This document shows positions 27,072 to 35,657 of a stretch of DNA of 64,000 nucleotides, in pieces. Each line of letters opens with the position of its first letter. Position 1 is the stretch's first letter. Under the pieces are notes generated by a model. That model was not told the DNA's origin and made no database searches. It saw only the letters and a list, made by a program, of their open reading frames with translations. This DNA is from Fibrobacter sp. UWR4 (GTDB taxonomy: Bacteria; Fibrobacterota; Fibrobacteria; Fibrobacterales; Fibrobacteraceae), in NCBI RefSeq assembly GCF_003149045.1, contig NZ_QGDU01000016.1, forward strand, positions 21,681 through 85,680, given 5' to 3'. Made by a program: the position numbers and the translations under genes.

Positions 27072-29786
27072 TTATTTCAGCGCAACACGTTTCATCATGT
27101 TGTCGGAACCGGAACGAACACGGACGATGTAGTTACCAGTTGCCAGACTTTCCAGAGAAACTTCACCCTGAACATTACGGAAACTCTTTACCGGACGGCC
27201 CTGCATATCGAACACATCCACATTTGCAAAGCTTACGCCAGAAATCTGGAGAGAACGACCGATGAGGTTAGCGCCAATCCTGGAGAGGGCGGCAATATCA
27301 CCGATATCCAGAACACTTCCTCTAGAGGAACTGCTTCTGGGCTTCACCGTTGCGCTAGAACTGCTTGCGGGAGCAACGATCTTAAGGCCTTCGCACTTGA
27401 AGTTATCCACATAGAGGTAGTTGGGAACTGCGGATTCACCCTTCACTTCCCAGTGGAATGCGGAAACCTTATTCTTGCTGAGAGCAACTTCTTCACCCCA
27501 ACCAGCCTGTTCCAGGTCAGCCCATGCGATAGAAGCTGTAGTCCAGGAGGTAGAAGCCGGAACTGCTGCCGTGTGGCGGTCATAACTGGTAACCGCGCCC
27601 TTGCCATCGCCGGCAAGAATTGCCTTGAAATTATGGGCCGCACCGATGTAATCGTAAGAAATGGACCTGCAGCTGGAGAGATCATATGCAGCATCTTCCT
27701 TTGCAAGATTCAAGCCAAGAGCAACATACGGATCATAAGCATTTCCACCCTGATCCAGCTTAATATCCTTAAGGCCACCCATCGTGGTAGAGCCGTTAGT
27801 AGCCGGGAAGATTACTACGTAACCACCATTTTCCACATCTTCTTCATTTGCGAAGGTAGAGGCGCCCTTGTCGCCCTTATCGTTATAGGCAAACCAGTAG
27901 CCGCTGGTATAGGCCTGATTGTCGCCGTCTTCGAAGTCATCCACCATGCCAGTTGCCGCAACAGTTGCGCTAGAAGTAGGCTTAACAGAGCTAGAGGAAG
28001 CGACAACAGAAGAACTGCTGGACTTTACAACAGAGCTGGAGCTACGGACAACCGTGGAGCTGGAAGACTTCGGAGTGCTACTAGAAGAACTGGGAGTGGC
28101 GACCACGTTGATAGACATACCATCGCACATGAAATCGTCAATGTAGAGGTAGTCGTACTTCAAGGTTGTGGTAGGTTCGTCATCGTCACCCTTCACTTCC
28201 CAGGCAAACTTGTTCACAGTATTCTTGAACTTGGAAATGTCAAAGTGTGTTTCAGCTTCTGCAGCACCCCAATTGCCCTGAACCAAATCAGCCCAATCGA
28301 TGGTCACAGTTTTCCATTCACCCTGGTCAATAAAGCTTGTGGAGTGATAATTGTAGTTTTCAACCTTTGTGGACTGGACCTTAAAGTTATGGGCAGCGCC
28401 CTTGTACTTATAGCTGAAGGTCTTGCAAGAAGTCAAGTCGAAAGCGGATTCATCCTTGTTGAGGTTAATACCCAAGGCAATATAAGGAGCATATTCGTTT
28501 TCACCCTTAACGAGCTTAATACCTGTAGCGGCCAACATGCCCTTGGTGCTGTTGCTGTTATCAGTGGGGACAACCACAGTCCAGCCTTCTCCATCATCAT
28601 CGACAACGACCTTGTTGCCAATGGAAGACTGGCCCTTGTCATCCTTATCGGTATAGGCATACCAGACACCACCCGTAAAGGCATACTTGTTCAAATCTTC
28701 AAAGTCATCGAACATGTTGGTCTTGCCACCAGATACGACGCCACCAACGCTAGAAGAGGAGGAAGCGGGAATCACAGCACCGGAACGCCAAGGAGCAACC
28801 TTTGCCCAATCCTGCAACTTGTTGTAGACATACTTACCAGACTCGGAGTAGCCATCATAGCTCCAATTCTGCGGGTTGGTATAGGAAGACTGATTGGCAA
28901 AGATAGATGCACTTTCATCCTTGCTATGAACGGACCAGTTGCACCAGGAAATCTTCTTCTGGTCAAGATAGGACAGCCATGCGTCAGAATTGGAAGAATT
29001 GTAACCGCCATTGCCGCTAGCGTCCACAGTACCCCATTCCGTCACGAAAACGGTGAGGCCAGCCTGAATTGCCTGGTTGATTCCGTTTCTATAGGTGGGA
29101 GCGCCATCGTAGGAGCCACCATCCAACTGGTGGGAACCGGCATAGAAATGGAAAGTATAAGCAACGTTGCTATCCTTAATCGGATTAGAAACAGCTTCAC
29201 CCGGACGGATGGAATATTCGCTATTACCCACGATAATCAAGTTGTCGGTACCACCATTCTGACGAATCACAGGAATAACCTGATCCGCATAAGTCTTGAT
29301 AGTACTCCACATGTTTTTACCCATGGGTTCATTATAAATTTCAAAAATTACGTTGGGGTATTTTCCCCACTTGCTGGCCATGGTCTTGAAGAAGGCCTTT
29401 GCATCGTCAGTTTGAATATGAGCCTCATGGGAATGGAAATCGATAATGACATAAATACCGTTATCAATGGCTGCCTGAATGACAGTTTCGTCAACACTCT
29501 GCCAGTTGGCCATGGGGCCACCGCCCTTTGTACCGCCGACACCATGAGGAACGCGGATAATTTCAATCTTCCACTTATCCACCAAGTTCTTGATCACGCT
29601 GGAAGTATAAAATTCAGAGGACCATACGTCCCAGAACATACTCATACCCTTAAGCTGGACCGGCTGACCAGTCTTGGCACTATAAAGCATGCCTTCTTTA
29701 GCCTGGAGCTTGCCATACACGTCTGCAGGACCTGCGGCAAAAAGCGAAGCTGCCAACAAAAGGCAGAAACCAAATATTCTTTTCAT
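27072..29786 (-). CDS. Secreted GH5 endoglucanase with two CBM11-like modules and sorting domain
   Basis: This 904-residue exported cellulase has a signal peptide (to about residue 18) and a GH5 domain (about 20-335), with acid/base Glu152 in YNEP and nucleophile Glu249 in VTEWGT. There are two CBM11-like modules, at about 357-550 and 612-800, both starting DDFED...W(Y/F)AY and both ending in a DNF/DDF-x-C motif. They are separated by a Ser/Val linker. The C-terminal module (FDMQGRPVKSF...GNYIVRV) matches that of the 25177 gene. The catalytic domain has diverged from the other two. The ATG at 29786 has GAGGA 6-7 bp upstream, so it is preferred over a TTG six bases earlier. Confidence 0.92.
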   Translation of the reverse strand: MKRIFGFCLLLAASLFAAGPADVYGKLQAKEGMLYSAKTGQPVQLKGMSMFWDVWSSEFYTSSVIKNLVDKWKIEIIRVPHGVGGTKGGGPMANWQSVDETVIQAAIDNGIYVIIDFHSHEAHIQTDDAKAFFKTMASKWGKYPNVIFEIYNEPMGKNMWSTIKTYADQVIPVIRQNGGTDNLIIVGNSEYSIRPGEAVSNPIKDSNVAYTFHFYAGSHQLDGGSYDGAPTYRNGINQAIQAGLTVFVTEWGTVDASGNGGYNSSNSDAWLSYLDQKKISWCNWSVHSKDESASIFANQSSYTNPQNWSYDGYSESGKYVYNKLQDWAKVAPWRSGAVIPASSSSSVGGVVSGGKTNMFDDFEDLNKYAFTGGVWYAYTDKDDKGQSSIGNKVVVDDDGEGWTVVVPTDNSNSTKGMLAATGIKLVKGENEYAPYIALGINLNKDESAFDLTSCKTFSYKYKGAAHNFKVQSTKVENYNYHSTSFIDQGEWKTVTIDWADLVQGNWGAAEAETHFDISKFKNTVNKFAWEVKGDDDEPTTTLKYDYLYIDDFMCDGMSINVVATPSSSSSTPKSSSSTVVRSSSSVVKSSSSSVVASSSSVKPTSSATVAATGMVDDFEDGDNQAYTSGYWFAYNDKGDKGASTFANEEDVENGGYVVIFPATNGSTTMGGLKDIKLDQGGNAYDPYVALGLNLAKEDAAYDLSSCRSISYDYIGAAHNFKAILAGDGKGAVTSYDRHTAAVPASTSWTTASIAWADLEQAGWGEEVALSKNKVSAFHWEVKGESAVPNYLYVDNFKCEGLKIVAPASSSSATVKPRSSSSRGSVLDIGDIAALSRIGANLIGRSLQISGVSFANVDVFDMQGRPVKSFRNVQGEVSLESLATGNYIVRVRSGSDNMMKRVALK

Positions 29787-29884
29787 AGACAATCCTCTCT
29801 CTATGTTAGTCTAATGAATGACACCGAGAGGAAATCTATACCCATGCAAAACAAAAAAAACTTTCCCCAAATGCAAAAACGTAC

Positions 29885-29893
29885 ACAACTGTA
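29885..29893 (-). promoter_or_regulatory. Candidate regulatory motif TACAGTTGT upstream of the third cellulase
   Basis: The minus strand reads TAACGGTGGGTACAGTTGT, matching 15 of 19 positions of the site upstream of the second cellulase. It ends 99 bp before the start codon. Confidence 0.4.
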
Positions 29894-29934
29894 CCCACCG
29901 TTATACCATACGAAGCAAGAATACCCAATCCCGA

Positions 29935-29964
29935 ATAAAAAAAGCCCTGCTTATTCAGCAGGGC
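29935..29964 (-). terminator. Terminator-like hairpin in the long intergenic region
   Basis: The perfect stem GCCCTGC-TGAATAA-GCAGGGC is followed by seven T residues on the minus strand. No coding gene ends directly in front of it, so it may end an RNA or back up the terminator at 30156. Confidence 0.75.
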
Positions 29965-30155
29965 CGCGTCCCCACATCAACGTCATGCTGTCATATGCAG
30001 TCATATGCGGCGGGGAAATGGGTCCTGACGGCAGGGTGGGACAGGAGCATAAGGCGAGATTCGCGGCAAAGCAAGCTTTGCCATGAACGAGCCGAGCATC
30101 CTGGCGTTTGCGCCGTCTGGGGGCGGGGGCTGCGCCCCCGCATCCAGAATATGAC

Positions 30156-30183
30156 AAAAGCCCCGCTTGACGGCGGGGCTTTT
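30156..30183 (-). terminator. Terminator after the SH3-like secreted protein gene
   Basis: The stem AAAAGCCCCGC-TTGACG-GCGGGGCTTTT lies 17 bp after the stop at 30200. It is symmetrical enough to act on both strands. Confidence 0.9.
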
Positions 30184-30199
30184 AGTCATATTCCCAACA

Positions 30200-30634
30200 T
30201 TAGTTTTCGTTGTTGCGCATTTCGGTCTGTTCGCGGTCCATAGTGTGCTGGAGGTATTCCTTGAAGTCACGGTCGATGTTCACGCCATCGAAGTCGACAT
30301 CATCGTTTTCCAACACGAACACTGCAGACGGGTTATCCAGCCAGCCCACGATGTCCTGGTCGTCCAAGGTCATGGACTTATCGCCAGCCTTCTGGGCAAC
30401 GTATTCAATCTTAGACTTAGGAACCCAACCCTGACCGCAAGAACCCTTAACGAGTACGTCAGTGTCAGCTTCCTTAACGATGGTCATTTCATCATTGAAG
30501 CCTGCGGTGCAGACTACAGATCCACCGCCTTTTTCCTTGGTCAGTTCGATGTCACCGAGCTTGGACTTAACCTTATTGGCTGCAAAGGACATGCTGACCA
30601 GCATAGCGAGAGCAATAAAGAGCACCTTTTTCAT
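30200..30634 (-). CDS. Small secreted protein, possibly SH3-like
   Basis: This 144-residue protein has a clear signal peptide (MKKVLFIALAMLVSMSFA). Residues about 40-80 (VVCTAGFNDEM...VKGSCGQGWVPKSKIEYV) look like a bacterial SH3-type domain, which often binds peptidoglycan. Two cysteines in this part could pair. The C-terminal third is very acidic. GAGGA lies about 6 bp before the ATG. It is a single-gene transcript, divergent from mltG. The SH3 assignment is tentative. Confidence 0.6.
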   Translation of the reverse strand: MKKVLFIALAMLVSMSFAANKVKSKLGDIELTKEKGGGSVVCTAGFNDEMTIVKEADTDVLVKGSCGQGWVPKSKIEYVAQKAGDKSMTLDDQDIVGWLDNPSAVFVLENDDVDFDGVNIDRDFKEYLQHTMDREQTEMRNNEN

Positions 30635-30729
30635 ATCAATCCTCAGAAACAGGGTAAAATTTCAAAATGCAATAGGAATATACCTTTTATTTTTCCTTTT
30701 CGTCAAATTTTCTTTTAAATTTTTGCTCT

Positions 30730-31743
30730 ATGAAGAAGATTTTACTTGTTTTAGTGCTTATTTTGGCCCTGGCAGCAGGTGCTTTCCTGTTTTACATCCA
30801 GCCAAACATGGAAAAAACCTCAAATAATCAAGAAATTGTCCTAATCCAGGTCCCCAAGGGAAGCTCCCCCACAAAAGTGTTCCATATCCTAAAAGACAAC
30901 GGAATCTGGGATGACGAATTGTCCTATAAGATGATTTGCCGTAAAATAAAGCCGTCCTTGAAGGCCGGTTGGTTTGAAATCCCCCCGAACCAGACTCTAC
31001 CCCAGGTCCTGGCCATTATTGAAAGCGGCAAGAATGCCGTCAAAAAGGTGACCATCCCCGAAGGTCGCGCCTCCTGGGAAATGCCTGCCTACCTGAAGAA
31101 GTCTTTTCCAGACCTGGACGAGAACCGCTGGAACTCCCTGGTCCAGGACAGCAAGTTCGCCAAATCCCTGGGACTCGAAGCTAACACCTTGGAAGGTTAC
31201 CTCCTTCCGGACACGTACCCCTTCCCCATCGATGCCAACGAAGAAACCATCCTGAAGCAGATGGTGGCTGCAAACCTTAAACTCCGTGACGAGTTCAAGG
31301 CCAAGTCCAACGGCTCCATGTGGTCCACCCTGGGTAGCTGGCACAAGGTGCTTACTCTAGCAAGCGTGGTAGAAGAGGAAACCGGTATTCCTTCTGAACG
31401 CCCCCTCATTGCAGGAGTGTTCCACAACCGTCTTCGTTTCGGCATGCCCCTGGGTGCAGACCCCACCGTACGATTCATCTTCAGGAACCTGACAGGTCCT
31501 ATCTACAAGAGCCAGCTGAACAGCGACAGTCCCTACAACACCCGTAAGTTCAAGGGCCTGATGCCCGGCCCCATTTCCAACCCGGGCCGCAAGGCAATCG
31601 AAGCTGCCCTCTTCCCCGCTACCACGGACGCTCTTTACTTCGTTGCCAAGGACGACGGTTCCATGACCCATTTCTTCAGCAGCACACTTGCCGACCATAA
31701 CAAGTACAAGGACGTCGCCGCCAAGAACCGCGGAGAGAAATAA
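30730..31743 (+). CDS. mltG: Endolytic murein transglycosylase MltG
   Basis: MltG cuts nascent peptidoglycan strands within the chain and is thought to set glycan length. This 337-residue protein has an N-terminal membrane anchor (residues 4-23), a LysM-like region (IVLIQVPKGSSPTKV) and the YceG domain. The catalytic-glutamate block LASVVEEETGIPSER (about 210-224) is followed by GVFHNRLRFGMPLGADPTV and the YNTRKFKGLMPGPISNPG substrate-groove motif. It acts on the periplasmic face of the inner membrane. A terminator-like hairpin follows. Confidence 0.93.
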   Translation: MKKILLVLVLILALAAGAFLFYIQPNMEKTSNNQEIVLIQVPKGSSPTKVFHILKDNGIWDDELSYKMICRKIKPSLKAGWFEIPPNQTLPQVLAIIESGKNAVKKVTIPEGRASWEMPAYLKKSFPDLDENRWNSLVQDSKFAKSLGLEANTLEGYLLPDTYPFPIDANEETILKQMVAANLKLRDEFKAKSNGSMWSTLGSWHKVLTLASVVEEETGIPSERPLIAGVFHNRLRFGMPLGADPTVRFIFRNLTGPIYKSQLNSDSPYNTRKFKGLMPGPISNPGRKAIEAALFPATTDALYFVAKDDGSMTHFFSSTLADHNKYKDVAAKNRGEK

Positions 31744-31748
31744 GAGGT

Positions 31749-31776
31749 ATTAAGACGCAGGGGGACACCCCCTGCC
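31749..31776. repeat. G/C-block hairpin repeat after mltG
   Basis: The sequence GACGCAGGGGGACACCCCCTGC forms a short strong hairpin without a T run. Similar GACGCAGGGGG elements lie at 56847-56870, and a shorter AAGGGGACACCCCTT lies at 31904-31919, so this is a small dispersed repeat family. Confidence 0.55.
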
Positions 31777-31794
31777 ACCCCCAAAAAAGAATAC

Positions 31795-31831
31795 GGCTAC
31801 GCAAACAGAGTTTGCTAGCCTTTTCTTTTTT
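31795..31831 (+). terminator. Terminator after mltG
   Basis: GGCTA-C-GCAAAC pairs with GTTTGC-TAGCC around an AGA loop, with one bulged C. A T-rich tract follows. Confidence 0.85.
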
Positions 31832-31938
31832 GTTTGAGTGGACATAAATGTCCTACTCAATGATGTTAAGTTCTTTCCGCGTTTCTATTCCATAACCATT
31901 ATGCAAGGGGACACCCCTTGAATTTTAAAATCACATTA

Positions 31939-31947
31939 TACAGTTGT
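31939..31947 (+). promoter_or_regulatory. Candidate regulatory motif TACAGTTGT upstream of the second MATE gene
   Basis: The same nonamer as at the two cellulases is found in the same orientation relative to the downstream gene, 60 bp before its start. It lacks the upstream TAAC half. Confidence 0.3.
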
Positions 31948-32006
31948 ATACAAAACGGCTCTTTTTATAGCTAGCAGGGGGCTACGGGCATTTCTAATTT
32001 TGGGCC

Positions 32007-33344
32007 ATGCAAAAGTCCGTGCAAGTAAAAGACCGTTCCCTTTTGAGCCTTTCCTGGCCCTTATTCCTCACCTTTGGAATTGCTACCTGCCAGCCCATGA
32101 TGGATAGCTGGTTCCTGGCCAGAACCTCGGAAACGGCGGCAGCGGGCGTTGGCGCCCTGGGCCCCATTCTCGGAGCCATTTTCATGGCCATTACCGCCTT
32201 TTCCCAGGCAGGGGCCAGTATCGCCTCCCAGTTCATGGGCGCAGAACGCCCCCGCCAGGCAGGTACCACCCAGACCATGGTCCTGCTAGGCAGCCTCCTT
32301 CTGGGGATAGCCATCATGCTGGTCACACTCCCCCTGTCTCACAACATCGTAAGCTGGATGGGACTTACCGGTGACGCGGCCACTTACGGTTACGAATTCC
32401 TGTATATCGTCTCCTTCGGGTTTGCATTCCGTTCCCTGCAGACCACCCTCACGTCTTTAATCGCGACCCACGGACTTACCGGCTGGAACCTGATCGGAAA
32501 CGTCATCACCATCGTTTCCAACGCCATCATGAACGTAATCTTCCTGAACGGATACCTGGGACTTCCCAAGATGGGCGTGAAGGGTGTGGCTCTTGCCACT
32601 ATGCTTTCCTGGTTTATTTCCAGCGTGGTACTGTACGTAATCCTGAAGTACAAAATCCATCACAAGATTCGCAACACGGACTTCAAACGTTCCCGCGTGA
32701 TTTTGCCGGACTGGATCCGCATTGGCGTCCCTGCAGCCGTGGAGCCTGTCAGCTTCCAGATTTTCCAGGTGGTCCTGACCGCCATCATCGTACACCTGGG
32801 CATTACCGCCATGACGGCGCGAATCTTCAGTGCAAACTTCGCCATGTTGGCAGTGATCCTAAGTGTCGGCCTCAGCAGCGGAAACCAGATTCTGGTGGCC
32901 CACCTGGTAGGCGCCCACGATTTTGACAAGGCCAACAGGCGTCTGCACCAGAGCCTTGCAGCAGGTTGCAGCAGCGGTCTTATCGTTGCAATCCTCGTCG
33001 CTCTCTGCGGAACAAAGCTGATGTCCTTTTATACGCTGGACCCTGAAATCCAGCGTCTGGGTCAAATTTGTCTCTGGTGCGATGTGGCCCTGCAGCCCTT
33101 CAAGGCCGCCAATATGACTATTACAGCGGCGCTACGTGCAGCAGGCGATTCCAAGTTCCCGGCCATCGTAGGCTCCACCATGATGTGGACTTGCGGTCTA
33201 GGCACCGCTCTGCTCCTGGGATTCGTCCTGGATATGGGACTGGCAGGAATCTGGCTGGGCATGGCCGCAGACGAATTCTACCGTTCTATCGTGAATTACA
33301 TCCGCTGGCGCAAAGGCAACTGGAAAACCCTAGGCGTCGTCTAA
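32007..33344 (+). CDS. MATE family efflux transporter
   Basis: This 445-residue inner-membrane protein has about 12 membrane segments. MATE features are the N-terminal LSWPLFLTFGIATCQPMMDSWFLAR, the GANP-equivalent SGNQILVAHLVGA stretch at the start of the second half, and NMTITAALRAAGDSKFP near the end. It differs clearly from the MATE protein at 17475-18860 and is closer to the DinF/VmrA-like part of the family. The substrate is unknown. It ends 15 bp before the stop of the convergent patatin-like gene, with no terminator between. Confidence 0.9.
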   Translation: MQKSVQVKDRSLLSLSWPLFLTFGIATCQPMMDSWFLARTSETAAAGVGALGPILGAIFMAITAFSQAGASIASQFMGAERPRQAGTTQTMVLLGSLLLGIAIMLVTLPLSHNIVSWMGLTGDAATYGYEFLYIVSFGFAFRSLQTTLTSLIATHGLTGWNLIGNVITIVSNAIMNVIFLNGYLGLPKMGVKGVALATMLSWFISSVVLYVILKYKIHHKIRNTDFKRSRVILPDWIRIGVPAAVEPVSFQIFQVVLTAIIVHLGITAMTARIFSANFAMLAVILSVGLSSGNQILVAHLVGAHDFDKANRRLHQSLAAGCSSGLIVAILVALCGTKLMSFYTLDPEIQRLGQICLWCDVALQPFKAANMTITAALRAAGDSKFPAIVGSTMMWTCGLGTALLLGFVLDMGLAGIWLGMAADEFYRSIVNYIRWRKGNWKTLGVV

Positions 33345-33359
33345 CCTAGGCGGCCACGT

Positions 33360-35657
33360 CTAGAATTCGTAATCACCTACACGAATGAAGTAGGTGTGTT
33401 CCTGGAAATTTTTCAGGGAGCCAAGGTTATTCTGGTCCACAACACGGTTCATACCCGCATATATGGTGATGGACTTGTAATTAAAGCGCAAGGCTGGTTC
33501 CAGAATGAACTTGTTGGGTCTAAGAGTTGCGTAAGGGTTCTCTTCAAAGTCGTGGAAGTACGCCCCGAAAATCCACAGGCCAAAGCGCTTGCTATGGATT
33601 GCTGCACTTGCTCGCAGGAGTGCGTATTCATGGGATGCCAGTTCAGGATCGTTCCACTGGCTAGTCCAGGGCGTAGCCTCTCCATGAAGACGATATACGA
33701 GGTCCAGAGGAGCATATCCAAAAGATTCCGGAACTACGTATCCATAACCATCTTCGCGATAGCGTTCAATGCCTGCAGATGCCCCCACCGTAAAGGTTGC
33801 AAAAGGTCTGGGAGAAACCGTATAACGAGAATCCAAAATAAGCTTCCAGTATATGGGGACAACGTCATTCACGCCAAAATCAAAGCCAATACTTTCTAGG
33901 CCCACGAAACCATCTACAGCCAAGCCTTTAGTAGAGAACCACTTGTCATCCTCCCCCTTCTTGAAGCTGTAATGAATTGCAGGGGAAACGGGATAAGTCC
34001 TTATGGACTTATTGCCATAGTAAAGATCCAATTCAAAAATTCGCTGACCGAAAAGGAAATCCAGGGAGACCTTCTGTTCCTGATTCAAGCTATACATCAG
34101 GGACATGGTAAAGTCATTACGTTCTTCGGAACAGATACGCAAGGAGGATCTGATGTCATTGTTGAAGCTCTTCAACGGGACCAGTTTCATCAGGTCATAG
34201 CCCACCTGAACCGCCCAATGCTTGTTCCACAATCTGGAAAAAGCCAGACGGGGCGTAAACCCGTAGGAAGATCCTCCCCAGAAGCCTTTCAAGGACAACT
34301 GTATTTCCATCTGGTCGATGTAATTGACGGTTGCCTCCAGATAGCCATTTGCCCCAATCACATTGGAACCGAACACCCCTGCAGCAAGGTCAAAAGTAGG
34401 ATGCACCGCAGTTCCTACCAGCAATTCCCCATTAGGCTGCATCAAGAAAAGGAGAGAGTCATAAGCAGGATTTTCCGCAACACTTAAAGCGAAGTTTATA
34501 GGTGCAGCAAATCCAGTATCCGTTTCCGCCCAGTGAGACTGTACAGCTGTCAGCACTTCCGCAGACACACCATCAAAGGACGGCGTAAACCGGAACCAGG
34601 GCAAGGCAGAGGCGTTATGATTCTTGGAGTAATCCACCTTACGGTTTGCCAGTCGTTCCATTTCAGGAAGCTTGCGTTCCAACGCAGTAAAGCCCGCCTG
34701 GATCCAGGCATTGCGGGCGGTATCCAGAATAGAATGGGAACGGATGATAACGCCAGGTTGCGTAGCCAAGGTGGCCGCCGCCTGCTTAAGCAAGATGCCC
34801 TTACGATCATCCCCCTTAAATTCACTACGGAGAGGTTCAGCAACAGCAATAAGAGATATCTCGTCGGCACGGTCCTCTAGAGGAATCGCATAGTGAGGGC
34901 AGATTTCTCCGGAAATTTCACCTGAGGTATTCGACTCATTCCACAGAGGCAGACTGTTAATGACCGCCTCCACGGAATTTCCTCGAGAGGTACCATCACA
35001 ACCCTGCACGGAGAACGGTATAGTCTGCTTGCCACGCTGACGGTAGAGAATTTCCTGAAAGCGAAGGCGCGCAAGAGAATGTTCCATATAAGTCGAATCC
35101 ATTTCCAGAGGGAGCAGCTTTCGTGCTGCATGACCAGCGGAATCTACCCGCAGGGAGAATCGCTGACGAAATGCAGGAACGCCCTTAGGTGAAACGGCTA
35201 TTTCCTGACCTTCCCTGGAATGCATTTTCTTCAAGGTTAGATCTCGCCCTACAAAGGATACGATGGCAGGATCCAACAGCAGTCTCTGAATTTCATCTAC
35301 CGCAATACCACGGCTCCAGAGGGAACCAACCCAGGCGCCCCAGGACGTACCCACAATGGAATCCACAGGAATGCCGTATTCCTCGATGGCGTAAAGGACC
35401 CCGAGATAATACCACGGGGAACGATCACCGCCCCCTAGATAAAGAACGGATTTCGCATCACTGGCGGAAAGCGGAGCTGCACTCTTCTGTGCGGTGGAAT
35501 CCAGGGATTTCGCAAAGACATCCAATACCGGAATGTCCGCCTGAGCCGTAGAGTCGATTGCTTCCCCGGCAAAAGCGGATACGGCAAAAAGGGCTGCAAG
35601 AGCAACCCCCTTCACCCCGTGCGTAAAATTACCCAAGAACCGCAGGATTGGAAACAT
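33360..35657 (-). CDS. Patatin-like phospholipase fused to an outer-membrane barrel-like domain
   Basis: This 765-residue exported protein has a signal peptide (about residues 15-30). A patatin domain follows: the oxyanion segment LGGGDRSPWYYLGVL (74-88) and the nucleophile GTSWG (Ser105). The usual DG(G/A) carrying the catalytic Asp is hard to find; the aligned stretch reads SGEICPHYAIPL, so activity is uncertain. The C-terminal half is rich in alternating aromatic beta-strand segments and ends in YFIRVGDYEF, as expected for a BamA/PlpD-like outer-membrane barrel. It is the last gene of a six-gene operon. Start choice is uncertain: the ATG at 35657 overlaps the upstream gene by 29 bp; earlier ATGs exist at 35669, 35684 and 35717. 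Confidence 0.75.
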   Translation of the reverse strand: MFPILRFLGNFTHGVKGVALAALFAVSAFAGEAIDSTAQADIPVLDVFAKSLDSTAQKSAAPLSASDAKSVLYLGGGDRSPWYYLGVLYAIEEYGIPVDSIVGTSWGAWVGSLWSRGIAVDEIQRLLLDPAIVSFVGRDLTLKKMHSREGQEIAVSPKGVPAFRQRFSLRVDSAGHAARKLLPLEMDSTYMEHSLARLRFQEILYRQRGKQTIPFSVQGCDGTSRGNSVEAVINSLPLWNESNTSGEISGEICPHYAIPLEDRADEISLIAVAEPLRSEFKGDDRKGILLKQAAATLATQPGVIIRSHSILDTARNAWIQAGFTALERKLPEMERLANRKVDYSKNHNASALPWFRFTPSFDGVSAEVLTAVQSHWAETDTGFAAPINFALSVAENPAYDSLLFLMQPNGELLVGTAVHPTFDLAAGVFGSNVIGANGYLEATVNYIDQMEIQLSLKGFWGGSSYGFTPRLAFSRLWNKHWAVQVGYDLMKLVPLKSFNNDIRSSLRICSEERNDFTMSLMYSLNQEQKVSLDFLFGQRIFELDLYYGNKSIRTYPVSPAIHYSFKKGEDDKWFSTKGLAVDGFVGLESIGFDFGVNDVVPIYWKLILDSRYTVSPRPFATFTVGASAGIERYREDGYGYVVPESFGYAPLDLVYRLHGEATPWTSQWNDPELASHEYALLRASAAIHSKRFGLWIFGAYFHDFEENPYATLRPNKFILEPALRFNYKSITIYAGMNRVVDQNNLGSLKNFQEHTYFIRVGDYEF

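Larger units (their letters stand above)
29787..30155. other. Long intergenic region with several palindromes
   Basis: This gap holds the promoter region of the third cellulase, the TACAGTTGT motif (29885-29893), a minus-strand terminator-like hairpin (29935-29964), GGCAAAGC-AA-GCTTTGCC (30064-30081) and GCGGGGGC-TGC-GCCCCCGC (about 30123-30141). No open reading frame in it looks like a gene. It may carry repeat-derived sequence or an unrecognised RNA. Confidence 0.55.

Noticed and set aside
27453..30086. An 877-codon open frame on the plus strand opposite the third cellulase gene
   Set aside because: It is a shadow caused by biased codon use; the opposite strand encodes a clear GH5 cellulase.
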